Assembly: GCF_026210795.1 (NCBI RefSeq)
Contig: NC_089433.1
Location: 3,435,001-3,499,000 of the forward strand
Direction: 5' to 3'
Origin: Rhizophagus irregularis
Taxonomy: Eukaryota; Glomeromycota; Glomeromycetes; Glomerales; Glomeraceae
DNA length: 64,000 nt
In this document: in pieces, positions 35,141-47,454 of the stretch
How the letters are laid out: each line of letters opens with the position of its first letter
How positions within the stretch are numbered: position 1 is the first letter of the stretch
Position numbers and translations under genes: made by a program
The notes under the pieces: model-generated
Databases searched by the model: none
Told to the model about the DNA's origin: nothing
Seen by the model: the letters and a program-made list of their open reading frames with translations, nothing else

Positions 35141-35697
35141 TGTCCAGTCCGATGATCTTCCTGAGTCCAATCATGTTAATTTTTAGCACAGTCATGTGAA
35201 TTTGGGTCCGGATCATTGGACCTTGCGGTCCAGTGATTCACTTAAAATTACTTGGGTCCGATTGATTATAGAGCACGACTTTTTTTTTTTACTGTTCGCT
35301 TTATAATGAAAGTTATTATAAAAAAATTTTTTTACTATTAAATATTTAATGAGATAATAGTTTTAGTAATGATATAGTATAAATTGCTAGGACCTCTTGC
35401 TTCAATAAATTAAGATGCAATTAATTTTGTTAAAGTTTTTAATCATTTTATTGTATAAAAAATGCTTATTTAAATCTAAACTAATAATTATTAAATACAA
35501 GAGAAAAAATAAAATGTAGATCGGTCATGTAAATTTGTTCGATCTGATTGATCAAAATCACAGGACTCAGCACAGTTAATTCAGTCCGATGTTAGCGAAG
35601 TCCAATCAAAGTTTAAATTCGGTTTGCATCAAAATTCACATGACTGTGCTAAAAATTTACATGACTGGACTCAGAAAGATCATCGGACCGGACTCAG
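35141..35697. mobile_element. MITE with long (~65 bp) terminal inverted repeats
   Basis: Left end TGTCCAGTCCGATGATCTTC, then TGAGTCCAATCATGTTAATT and TTTAGCACAGTCATGTGAAT; the inverse of the right end (35630-35697) repeats GGTCCGATGATCTTTCTGAG, TCCAGTCATGTAAATTTTTA and GCACAGTCATGTGAATTTT. No transposase frame in the 560 bp. Target duplication not resolved. Confidence 0.7.
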
Positions 35698-36329
35698 TAA
35701 AGATATACTCAAAAAAAAATATTATCATCCTATGTTACAAAAAAAAGTGAATTTTTTAAAAGCTTTTATACAAAAAAGTAGTATCAGACTAGTATCAGCT
35801 TGTTTTTTTAAATATATCAAGTTTAGAGTTTTCATATTTTGCTAACAATATCTCAGTATGAAAATTTACTATTTTGTCAAATGTTTAATATGAAACAAAA
35901 TTCAGTTGATAACTCTTTGTATAGACAAACCTTGTTAAAATTTACGTACAGGGGAGCAGTATTCATTTTAATATTATAAAATTTTTGAAAATAATTACAC
36001 CATAAATACTTCGTGATAACATTTATTATTAGAAACATTAAATATGAATGAATTTCTTCTTTTGTATTTCTTAGGAATTCATAATTTTATCATAAGTTCT
36101 GTCAAACAAAATTCATAAATTTAAATAATATGATAGTAATCTTTAATTCTTTGAAGCGCATTGTCAATACGAGATAATTATTTTTCTCTTCGCGTTTATG
36201 TCAAGTAATTTCCATTTTAAATAATAACTATTTTTAATTTTTTTTCTCTCCTAATTCAAAAATACATTATTTTTTTTGTTTCAAATATCGTAATTATTAA
36301 AATATCAATTCAATTTTTACAAATTAATA

Positions 36330-36845
36330 AGGAATTATTGGAAAATGATGAACAATTGAATTTTATGATATTATAACTAAAGTTGGTGAAGAATCTAACG
36401 TAAAAATCATTTGTTAACTTGGGTTTTTGTAATAGGTATATTTATGGCGGTATTCTTTCGTTGGATGTACAGGATACTTCAAGTGAAAGTTTTTGCTGTT
36501 GCAGATAAAGTAAGAAAATCTTGGATATATTTAATAAATTAGTTTAAAATCTGATAAACTCATTAAGACTTCGACAATTTTGTACTGATTTTATTACTAA
36601 CTGAAATCACCTTTAAATCATTTGATTTTACTAAAAAATCTCTAGTTCTAGTTATTAAAATAGACGATTTACAAATGAGAGAAATTGAAATTTGGATACA
36701 TGTAATAAAATGGGGAACTGCACAAAATACTTGGTTGTTTGCTGTTAATTAGATTCTTTAACTTCATCCCAAGAATTCTTACAAAAACTGGTTACTGCTG
36801 GTTCATATAAAAAACTTTTTAATGATTTACTTTATAAATAATGAA
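36330..36845 (+). pseudogene. BTB-BACK domain relic
   Basis: Fragments match the two BTB-TLDc genes: LLENDEQLNFYDIITKVGEES (BTB start, about 36335), RYIYGGILSLDVQDTS (BTB end, 36435-36480, following an intron-like TTTTTGTAATAG), DDLQMREIEIWIHVIKWGTA (BACK, about 36665) and LTSSQEFLQKLVTAGSYKKLF (about 36760-36825). Order and spacing are kept, but parts of the BTB and BACK segments and all of the TLDc domain are missing, and frames shift. A third, decayed copy of the family on the other strand. Confidence 0.75.
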
Positions 36846-38739
36846 CCATTATTGAAATTGATAATTAAAATCAAATTACATAAAAATTTGTTAATATAAT
36901 AATTTTTTTATTAAATGCAATTTATAAAATGGTTATCTATACATATATATTATGGTTAGTATTCGGTTTAATTAAATATTTCATTGATCGCAGAGTTTGA
37001 ATTTTAAATTGATTGATATATCAAAAGCTGTATAAAACAATTCCATAAAATCAATTTAAAAAATATTCTCAGAAGTAACAGGGCCTGGTATTGATTTTAT
37101 AATCAATTAATCACTTTAATTCGAAAATGTACTAATAAACGTGGCTATATAATTAGAAATGTATAATCATTTTGCTAAAAAATAATTCGTAAATTTAAAG
37201 TGTTCTTTATTCATCTACTAACGCTATGATTAGACATAATTAATCTCTATGAGGAGTATTTACAAAAATCAAACTACCATTACCGATAATAGAACAACAA
37301 GTCATGATGTCACGATCTATAATTCTGACGTTTCATATCGCTTTGTTATTATTACTACCGTTGTGATGCGTAGCGTTATAATCACATGATACTCACTGTG
37401 TTCAACATGTTACACATGATCTTAAAAATTGATTGGTCATTCACGCGGCGTGAAAGAACTTTGATATGGACTCTACTGTACAGTCCTTTGCTACGCTTCC
37501 ATATTTCTTTTTATTAATTCAATTTTTGTGTTGATATTGGAAATAAGCTGTGTTTAATAATATTTTGTCTTAATAATTTACCTCAATCATTTAATATACA
37601 TAATAATTTGCCATGGTTGGTTCTTATGCTAAGTAATTACACGTTGATAATACTGTAATCAAAAAGCACTATAATCTATGTACAGTAAGACTTTTTTGCA
37701 TATTTGAAATAAACTTTTAAATATGATACCTACTTCGAGATAGAGTGTACCTTCTTTTGGTGGATTTACATCCATAATATGAGGGAAATTAACGTCGTTA
37801 ATGGCGCAAATTCTTTAAATGGTATTGTTATTGTTGAATCATATCTTTGATTATTGTATAGGTTTATATTTTGCAACATCATTTACCAAATGGCGTTATT
37901 GAATAGATTATAATTATTTAAATTCAAAATATTGAATTTATATAATGTGTTAAAAACACTTGCGTATATTGGCCAAAGATTAATATCCTGTATGTAGTGT
38001 ATTTTTCCCATTTATGCGCTGCTCTACATCGCTAATATTCTATTCACTACGTTTTATTCGCTCAGATATAGCGAGTTAAACATTGCGCAGAAAAATCGGT
38101 ATAAAAACAAAGGTCAATTGGCTGATCAGAAGCCGTCTTCAGGTGTCTGGATATTATGCCGGCTGATGTCTGGACCTCATGTTGGATACTTGGATAATTT
38201 TTAGACACCATATCAGATATATGTAGGATGATATTGATATTCGACATGATTTGAAAACATTTTCCTCTGCTAATCATATTACCAAATATATTAAATTTTA
38301 TTTTATAGTAAATTTGCCAATTTCCTATAACTATGTTAGTGATAATTATATCAATTGATCATTGAAAGATAAAATAAAATTGAGCCAGAAAATTATTATA
38401 TTTATGAAGAATTAAAAATTCACCCAGAAATTATAAACAAAATCAATTATATTTAGTAATTATGATCTAGGTATCATCATATGCATGATGCAACCATTAA
38501 AAAATATTAGTCATAATTGTGTAAAGTTTAATATTAATATATGATTATATTTTCCCTTACTATATATTATCAATATCTTATGACCCAAATTAATTAATTA
38601 AATTTTACAAAGCAATAAATTTGTCTTATACAGATTATGTCCTGATAAAACAGTTACTCAACACAAAGTGCCAAGTATAAATATTAAAAGTTCGCCTTAA
38701 AAAAACAAAATCCAAATTTTTTTAAATATTAAAAAAAAA
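36846..38739. other. AT-rich spacer
   Basis: No convincing gene. A small frame on the minus strand (38062-38277) has no recognisable motif and unremarkable composition. Confidence 0.35.
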
Positions 38740-40101
38740 ATGTCAAAACTCTCACAAGATTGTCTTATAATTATTTTTGAAGAATTAGAATATGATGTCA
38801 AATCATTATATTCCTGTCTTTTGATAAATAAACTTTGGTGTGAAACGGTTGTACCAGTTCTTTGGAAAAATCCTTGGAAGTTTCTTAAGAATAATATCTT
38901 TACATAGAACTATAACCTCATTTTTACCACCCGAAATTAAACTTCATTTAATAAATAAGGATATCAATACTCATAAACCTTTATTCAAATATATTAGTTA
39001 TCTTAAAACTTTAAAAAATACTAGTATTGTGGCTATTGCACAAAATACGCATGATAAGAATAAATTCATACGGGAATTATTTAAAATGATTTTTAATTAT
39101 TCTCCTAATATTAAAAAACTTATAATATTTAGTGATTATGTTGATCAAGAACTTTGTAATATTCCAGAATTACGCAAGTGTTTTTTAAACGTTACTACAT
39201 TAAAATGTTATACTTTTGTTAAACTTGATAAGTTGGCACAAATTTGTCATAATATCAGATTATCAGATATTTAAATATAAAATATTGTAATTATGATAAT
39301 AATCCTGGATTAATTACTTTAATTAAAGCACAAAAGAATTTAAAATATTTCAAATGTGGTTTCAAAGCTTCATATGAAATTTCATGTAAAGGGATTGGAG
39401 AAGCTTTAACAAAGCAAGCAGATTCCATTCTTTTAATTCATTTAAGTTGCCCAATTAAATTTTGTTGTCCAATATTTACCAAATTTGTTAACTTAAAAAC
39501 TTTAAAAATTAATGGAAAAATTGTGGATAAAAGTTTAATGAAGCCAAATTTACCAAATCTTGAGTATCTTGAATTATATGGTGGTTATATTTATGAAGCA
39601 GCAATATTTATTAAATCAACAAAAGGAAGTTTACGAGAAATTAGAATTAAACATGATTTTCATGAAAAAAAATGGGTTAATGTTTATTCAGTCCATTACT
39701 CAATATTGTCCAAATCTAAAATCAGTTGCTTTGTTTTATCAAGATGATCATTTGGTTATCAGGGAATTAGAAAAATTATTCTCAACATGTTCTCAATTAG
39801 AAAGATTAGTTATAGTATGTGAAGATTATTATAATGATTCTTATGATAAATTATTAGATACTGTATATTAGTAATAAATGCACCTTCAAGCTTAAATTCT
39901 TTAAAATTGGATAATTTTAAAATTAAAATGAAAAGTTTGAAAACTTTCTTTAAGAGATGGAAGGACAAACATCAAACATCAATATCTGTTTATTATATTT
40001 TATATTTTAAAGAAATTCATAAAGTTGATATAATCAATGATTGTGTTGAAGTAAAAAAATTTGATGATAATTATTGTTGTCGGTATTTTGATTGGAATTA
40101 A
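38740..40101 (+). pseudogene. F-box protein pseudogene (paralogue of 1883-3277)
   Basis: Starts like the intact gene: MSKLSQDCLIIIFEELEYD, CLLINKLWCETVVPVLWKNP. The frame stops at about 38907 and homology resumes in another frame (PPEIKLHLINKDINTHKPLF, KYISYLKTLKN), shifts near 39270, runs through LKTLKINGKIVDKSLMKPNL and LPNLEYLELYGGYIYEAA, shifts again near 39690 (TQYCPNLKSVALFY), stops at 39871, and ends CVEVKKFDDNYCCRYFDWN at 40101. At least four breaks. The N-terminal F-box is clear, the rest LRR-like. Confidence 0.85.
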
Positions 40102-40329
40102 AAGTGTATTAGGGTAGAATTATATTAGCAATAATTATAATTATTGGTGCTATTAAAATTTAAATAAGTTCATACATAACAGTTATAACTCATTTTAAAA
40201 CGTGATATTATTGATATTCATTATTGTATTTTGTGTTAATTTTTTCCTTTAGATTAAATTAGTGAAAAATTATTAAAAACATTATTAACCAATAAATTAA
40301 TTACCTTATTTTGATATAACGTCTGCTGG

Positions 40330-40695
40330 ATTATTCATACTTTTAAGAATTATTTTGGCCTTCTCTTTTCCAATTTTGATGTTTATGATCATATATCTAT
40401 CCATTTTGCTCTATATACTTTACCAAATTCATTTTTTTTAGTATATTCATTAATATCATAAAATCCTTTATAAGGTATCCATTCTAATGTTTTCTTAAGA
40501 ATTAAATACTCCATGTGTTGATAACTGAACGAATTTATCAATAACATTGTTGCCACTAGTCCAATTTTTTAAGGTTTGCTGAAAATGTATTGTACTACAT
40601 GCATATTTTACATTTGTCACATATCATTTAAAATCATCGTATAATTCTTGGTTTCCGAATCTTGAGTTATTCCATAAAATTCATGATTTATTGTC
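40330..40695 (-). pseudogene. Relic of a zinc-ribbon/N-lobe kinase unit
   Basis: On the minus strand one reads FYGITQDSETKNYTMIL (about 40690-40640), then a broken ribbon and linker, LEWIPYKGFYDINEY (about 40480), FGKVYRAKWID (about 40415) and decayed sequence after. The loop motif FGKVY is intact, as in the last unit of a functional gene. No C-lobe follows in the next 300 bp. A single-unit fragment of the same family as loci A-D. Confidence 0.6.
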
Positions 40696-41029
40696 AAGAC
40701 TCAAGAAATTAGGGAGTTTTTTTTTAAACTTTAAAAGCAATACTGTGAAATTTACAAATTATTTACAAAAAGAATTTTGTATAAGTAGTTTGTTGTTACA
40801 TATTTACAAAAACAATTTTGTATAAGTAGTTTGTTATTACATTGTTACGAAAAAAATTTTTTTTTTATCCTCTAGAAAAAAAAATATCACACTAATTAAT
40901 ATGAAAAAAAAATCACAGAAAATTAATTATAACGACCCATAAAAAAAAAATTCCCCCCAAAAAATATTATTATTATTAATAGTAAGAATCAGAAAAATGG
41001 CAATTGTCATGTCGCCATAACATTGATCT

Positions 41030-41275
41030 GATCACCGGTCCAAACCTAAATGGTGAAAGAATGTATTCGGAAAAAAAAATTCGGTTTGAAAGAAAAAAAA
41101 GCCAAAACGAAAGAAAAAAGAAAAAAAAAATTTGGGGTAAAGAAAAAGAAAAGGATAAAGAAAGAAATCGGTTTTAAAAAAAATAAGTACCGAAAAAAAT
41201 TCTGAAAAAAAGGACAATAATAATCCGGTCCAAAAAGACCGAAAAAAAAATTCAAAAAAAATTAATAATATGATC
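41030..41275. repeat. Purine-rich low-complexity tract
   Basis: Runs of A with GAAAG and ATTCGG words. The Phe-rich frames on the opposite strand are composition artefacts. Confidence 0.6.
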
Positions 41276-42603
41276 TAAAAAAAAAGAAACATCAGGAAAT
41301 ATAAAAACCCATCGATTTAAGTAGTAATACAGTATATTTTTACACTTAACATTTAATTGGTCGATTATTTTGCCTTTTTCTTATGATGAAAAGAGCCACA
41401 AGTCCTACAACGTCCCTAGTTGGCTGGTGAACCGAGTCCGGTTGATCAACATCCGAAATTTTTTGACTTGTAATCATTTTAATCATCCGGACCCATGTCT
41501 TCTGCCGTTATTACATGGGATCAGAGCTAATTCCACATTGGATCCAATAGGAACCTGGAGCGAAAATTAGTATAGCCGGGTTTCGCCTGCATTACTATAT
41601 AAATCTAAACTTATAGAATAATTGCTTAATCATCTAATAATTCATTATTAACGATAATGAAATTAATTAAAAATATTATTGAGGAGTGATGACTTTTTCA
41701 AAAATGAGTATAGAAATCTCAAAAGTAAACTTTTATTATAAATGTTATTTTCGCTCTGTACTTATATATAAATAAATATATATTATAAAATTTTGCGTTA
41801 ACCTGAACACATTTTTCTATTTGGGAAAAAAATCTAGATACAACATAGAATTACTCAAGCATTAAAATAAATATCTTGAAATTAGCGAAAATAATGAATT
41901 GCAAAATTATGGTCAATATATATAATAATGTAAAGATACAACACTACCAACAAAGAAACAATTGCTTTTGGTCTGAAGTAACAGCTATTATTGAAGCTGT
42001 TGAATAAATAAAAAAATCACACATGAGTGATATTTTGACAAAATAATGAAGATTAATACTTTTGAATAACAATTATTTTATCGAAACTTCAAATTAAGTT
42101 AGACTCATACTTTATTTATTTAATTCACTATATCTTACATAGAGTGAGTAAGAGCATATATAAAACTGATATTACGTAATATTGCTTCACAAATTCAACT
42201 AATAAGTCGGTTCATCTTAAATGTTTAAACGAAAGGATAATTACTATTGTTAGAAAATTATTTAAAGATTCGAACGTTAGATTATTAATCCTTATTTGTT
42301 ATTTTTATTATATACCCACTTTTAAAGAATTCACTTCTAAATTTTAGCCAAATTCCAGTCAATTAAAAATTTCGAAGTTATCTCGCTCAATTACGAACTG
42401 ACTTTATTATGTAAAAACAAAGTTACATATAGTACTCTATAATCAGTGTTAAGCAATAAATAAATAAATATAAGTGAAAAAATAAAAATATAAATATAAA
42501 TAAAATGTTAAATTACGTAATATATCTAGTTAAATTGAAATATAACTAGTAGCTAATTTCAACTTTATTTTTACTATATCATTTATATCATTCTAAATCT
42601 CAT
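41276..42603. other. Intergenic region 3' of kinase locus C
   Basis: At 41370-41590 there is a markedly GC-richer block with an open frame (MPFSYDEKSHKSYNVPSW...) that I do not recognise; its first ~22 bases (TGCCTTTTTCTTATGATGAA) recur at 48821, suggesting a dispersed repeat. About 42190-42600 is homologous to the 3' flank of locus D. Confidence 0.4.
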
Positions 42604-45600
42604 TCATTCATCACTACAATATACAAAAAATTTATTCAATTTATAATACAATTATAGAATTGTTAACAAAAATTAAAACAGTACTTACTTTGTAAAATCA
42701 ATTACTTCTACTGAATTATTTCCAATATTATCATCTTTTGGAAGGTCTTTTGTAAATGGATTAAGTAATCGTGATGTATAAAAAGCTTGTGGATGAGTAG
42801 TTAATCGTTTACTTTCGTCAAATGGTGTGAGATGTGATTTTCTGTATTTTTCTGCTTCTTTGAATTGTTTTTCAATTTCATAATGTTGTTGTTCTTTTTT
42901 AACTTTCACAATTCTTTTGAAAGCAAATTTATCATACTTATATGAATAAAAAAATAGATCAATTAATTCAAGAATTTCAGCTATTTTTGGTCTATTGTCT
43001 GGATTTGAATCCCAACAATTTTTCATTAATTCACCATAACATTTTGGTATTTCTGGTTCATTTACTTCAGGTCTAACTCCGTTGCATATATTTATTGCTA
43101 AATATTGATCATGTGCACAATCAGAAAATGGCTGTTTTCCAGTTCCTACAAAATACATAGTCATACCAAAGCTATATATATCTGCTGCTTGAGTATAAAG
43201 TTTTCCTTTTAATATTTCAGGAGCTACATAAGGCATAACTCCATAAATATTATTTTGATTAATATCATTAACTTTTCCACATAATCCCATATCTGAAATA
43301 TATACACTATTATCATTTAAACTATTAACATAAATAGCATTTAATAATATATTTCCTGTATGAAAATCGCGATGAACCATCTGATTTTGATGAATTTCTT
43401 TAAGACCTTTAATAATATTCCATAAAGTTGTTAATTTATATGACCAATCAAAATTTTTGTAATTTTTATTTGCCCAATGATCAAAATTTCCACCTTCTGC
43501 ATAATCAAGAATCATTATATAATCTTTTGTAATTGGATTTTGTGAAATTCCATATATTTTAAGGACATTATTATTAATATAACTACCATATTTTTTAGTT
43601 GAATATCCTTTAACCTACAAATAATAAAAATTATCATCACTAATAAATAGCTGAAATAATTAAGTTGTAATAAAGAAAATTCTTACCTCATTTAAAAATT
43701 TATTTGAGATATTTTGTGAGTTATGCAAGCATTTTAAAGCAACTTTTTTATTCTGAGTTCTTATATATTCATTATAACTATTATTATAATACAATGGACC
43801 ATTTGTCCATATAGCTGAATATACTTTAGCAAAGCCACCCTCGCCTACTTTTTTAATATTACTAAACTGATTGTATGGTACCCATTCAAATACTATATCA
43901 TCATAAGAATTAATTTTTGACTGCATATCTTGGATTAATTTGTCAATCACTTCATTTCCACTGTATTGACATATTGGACATAACTTCATATTTACATTTA
44001 TATATTTTCTACTACATTTTTCACAATATTCATCCTGAAAGATTATAAAATATTCTTTTGTACTTGGATCTTGAGATATTCCATATAATTTGCAATTTGA
44101 ATAATCCTTAGCCTATTAAATATGAAAATTGCCATATTCAGTTACTATATTAAAAAATTTTAAATTTAATTTATAAGTAATTTCTTACCTCATTCAAAGC
44201 AATATCTTGTAAATTATATACTTTTTTAAAAGTAACTCTCTTATTCTTGTTTTTATTCCTTATATATTTAATCTGATTTCCATAATATGATGGTCCTTTC
44301 TTCCATACTGCAGAATAGATTTCAGTAAAGTCAGATTTGATTATTTCTTCAATATTATTGAACAGACTATATGGTATCCATTCGAATACTATGCCATCAT
44401 AATCACTTTTTAATTGCATTTTTTTAATTAAATAGTCAATTTTTTCATTTTCATCAGCATGAACTGTAAAATTTTTATTAAAATAATTTATTCGGCATAG
44501 TTTACACCATCTACCATATGTATATAGTCCACATTTGTCACAATATCCAGCTTCGAGAACCATAATATAATCTTTTGTATCTGAATCTTGGGATATTCCA
44601 TATACTTCACAATCTGAATAATTCTTAATCTATCAATTTTGAAAAAAATTATTGTTTAAATTCATTCATTTATAATAAAATCTAGTGGTAAATTACATAC
44701 CTCATTCAGAATTTCATCAATATTATTTTGTGGATCACATAAATTTTTTAAGGTAATACTTTTATTTTGATTTAAATTTCTTACATATTTGTTTTTACCA
44801 ATATAATATGATGGACCATTCTTCCATACTGCTGAATAAATTTTACTAGTAAAATCGCATTCGTCCATTTCCTTAATATTATTGAATTGATCATATGGTA
44901 TCCATTCAAATACTATACCGCTATAATCATTTTTTAAATGCATTTCTCGGATTAAATTTCCAATTTTTTTATTTTTATCAATGCAGTATGTAAAATTCTT
45001 TTTAATATAATTCATCTGACACGGTTCACATTCACTGTATGTAGTAGGCAGTTCACAGTATTCACAATATTTACCTTCAAAAACCAATATATAATCACTT
45101 TTATTTTGAGAAATTCCATATATTTTACGATCTGAACGGTTTTTTATCTATTAAAACATAATAGGTTATTATTATATTATTTATTAAGTATTTAATTCAA
45201 ATTTATAAAATTTCATACCCAATTATATTCACAAATGATATAGTGTAAATCAATATATTTTAATACAACCTTTACGTTCCGAATTCTTATATATTTATTT
45301 ATATTAATATCACGATGATATGGACCATCCTTGCATAATGCTGAGTAAGCAGAACTACTTTTATCAATTTCTTTAATATTATAAAACTGTTCGTATGGTA
45401 TCCATTCAAATTTATCATAAGAATCAAGTTCGAATCGTATTTTTTGAATTATATTATTAATTTTTTGATCCCAACTATACCGTATTTTACATGTTGAACA
45501 TTTGGCATAGGATGTAAATTTTCGGCCACATTTTATACAATATACATTATCAAGAACAAGAGCATAACCATTTGTATCTGGATTTTGAGATATCCCAAAT

Positions 45601-46048
45601 ATATCACTATTATAAAATTTGACCTATTAAGGCATAAAAAAATGTTATTATATAAATGTAAGTAATTATAATAAAATTATAAAGTTCATACCTCATCTGC
45701 AATATTATGAGATTTAGAGATATATTTTAAAGCAATATTTATATTCTTTTTTCTTATGTATTTATTTTCAGTAAATTCATAACGTAATGGACCATCTTTC
45801 CATATTGCTAAACATAACCTATTCATACTATTTCCTTTAATATCATCAAACTGGGAATATGGTATCCATTCAAATATAGCATGATCAAAGGAATCGACTT
45901 TTAATTGCATTTCTCGAATTAAATTATCAATTTTTCCATTTCCACTGGTCCAGTTTTTGAAATTTTTTCTCAAATACCTTAATAGACATGGTTTGCACCA
46001 TTCATAATAATGACAATTATAATTGCGACATTTTTTACATATCGCCAT
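42604..46048 (-). CDS. Kinase C: four degenerate zinc-ribbon/N-lobe units plus a complete TKL-like protein kinase
   Basis: Seven exons: 46048-45692, 45623-45219, 45147-44701, 44629-44189, 44112-43687, 43614-42689, 42613-42604. They join to 3012 nt (1003 residues) with no break. Internal introns 1-5 are phase 0 at the same codon. Units end at about residues 119, 254, 403, 550 and 692; each has a four-Cys ribbon (CKKC...CKPC, CIKC...CSTC, CEYC...CEPC, CDKC...CKLC, CEKC...CPIC) and FEWIPY plus an IYSAxW-like N-lobe. Loops of units 1-4 lack the GxGxxG glycines; unit 5 has VGEGGFAKVY (loop about 640-645) and VALK Lys about 677. C-lobe: HRD 773-775, DMG about 800, APE about 823, WDSNPDNRP. Predicted active Ser/Thr or Tyr-type kinase of the TKL group, cytosolic. 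Substrate unknown. Start at 46048 matches locus D. Confidence 0.85.
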
Positions 46049-46960
46049 TATATTATTTGTGAAAGAAAGAAAAAAATGAAATGAAAAAAATGCCAAATTA
46101 GCCAACATACTATTTAAGGAAAATTGGAGCCTCTGCGGTAATAATCACATGGTTACACTTATGTACAATAGTACTAAAAATTATCTCTGTATTCAGGGGT
46201 CCTGCAGACACCTGTTTCACCAACATTATTTTTCAATCGCGATAAGTTGTTTATGGAAGCAGTAACAACAATATGTAGACGAGTTTACTATACATAATTC
46301 ATTATATTTTGTATTTATCGATTACTAACCAATACAAAAAAGGTTTTTACCGTAATTATTTATCGTATGAAACCATTATTATGAAATTGAATCGAACATA
46401 CTATTACAATTTGAAAGTAAATAAGCTATAACTTTTTTTTAATAAGCAGCATATTTTTCTTTTATTAATTATAGTTACGAAGAAATGTTATGAGCAATTT
46501 CTCTTAAAAAATCGAAGATCAAATAATTTGAAATTAAAGCGCAATAAGGAGTGAGGAGACTACCCTAGCATAACCACGAAAAAAAAATGACCCTACGTAC
46601 CCAATTTCGCTATAATTTAGAAAGTAGGAAAGCTAATTTGTAATATATTATAAGTTTAATTTAAACGTAATTTATTATAAAATGATAACAATGATGTGAA
46701 TAGAAGAATTTGTATTTCAAAATAGTATTCGTTTCGAAAAAAAATTTATTAAAATTCATCTGTATAAATTGTATACAAACCAATTGTCATAGTAATATGT
46801 AGAAATTTTTTTCTTCAATCAGATTTGAAAACTGTAAATACTATAGTCGGGTATACTATAAATCTATAATATACTTTTTTGTTCTTAGTATCATATAATG
46901 GACTTTTGATTTGCTAAACACTACGCTTTTATTGAAATTAATGAAACATAAATATTTACA
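46049..46960 (-). promoter_or_regulatory. Upstream region of kinase C, shared with locus D
   Basis: The first ~65 bases (containing GCCAAATTAGCCAACATACT) match 59831-59896 upstream of locus D, and 46560-46990 resembles 60660-61160 (for example TAATTTAGAAAGTAGGAAAG, TGAAACATAAATATTTACAT). The duplication of C and D therefore included about a kilobase of promoter-side DNA. Confidence 0.5.
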
Positions 46961-47454
46961 TCACAAAAATTTTAGAATATTCTTTATTTCTAGCGGATAC
47001 GAGTATTTTGAGATCTTTCATAATAATAATATACTGTATATAGTCCTTCGTTACACTTCGGACTAATTATTATTCATTTTTGGTTAGATTGAAGAGTCTA
47101 TTTGTGTGACCTATCATGATTGACAACCGATCAGCTGATCCTGATTTGTTTTCTCTTTAACCCTTTTTTTTTATGGATTAAAACTGGTTTTTCTTAAATT
47201 TTTTTTTTACTTTTTGATTTTATTTTTCTCAGCGGTTTTTTAAATGGTTGATTTCAGAAAATTAATTCAAAAAAAAAATTTAATTATATAAAAGTGAGCA
47301 AATATTTGGTATTATGAATAGTTCTATATTAAATTGAATAATAGTTATACGCCGATAGTTTAAAAAGCGATCATAACTATATGAAAGTAGCTTAAATTTT
47401 AGTTTAAGCCTCTACACAACGGAAGAATTTGTATTTTCAAAATATAAATATTCA

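Noticed and set aside
38062-38277. 71-residue minus-strand frame
   Set aside because: Slightly better composition than background but no recognisable domain; insufficient evidence for a gene.
41370-41590. Possible tRNA-derived SINE or retrotransposon primer-binding site (GGTTGATCAAC and GGGATCAGAGC words)
   Set aside because: The box-like words are poor matches and no cloverleaf, tail or LTR could be supported.
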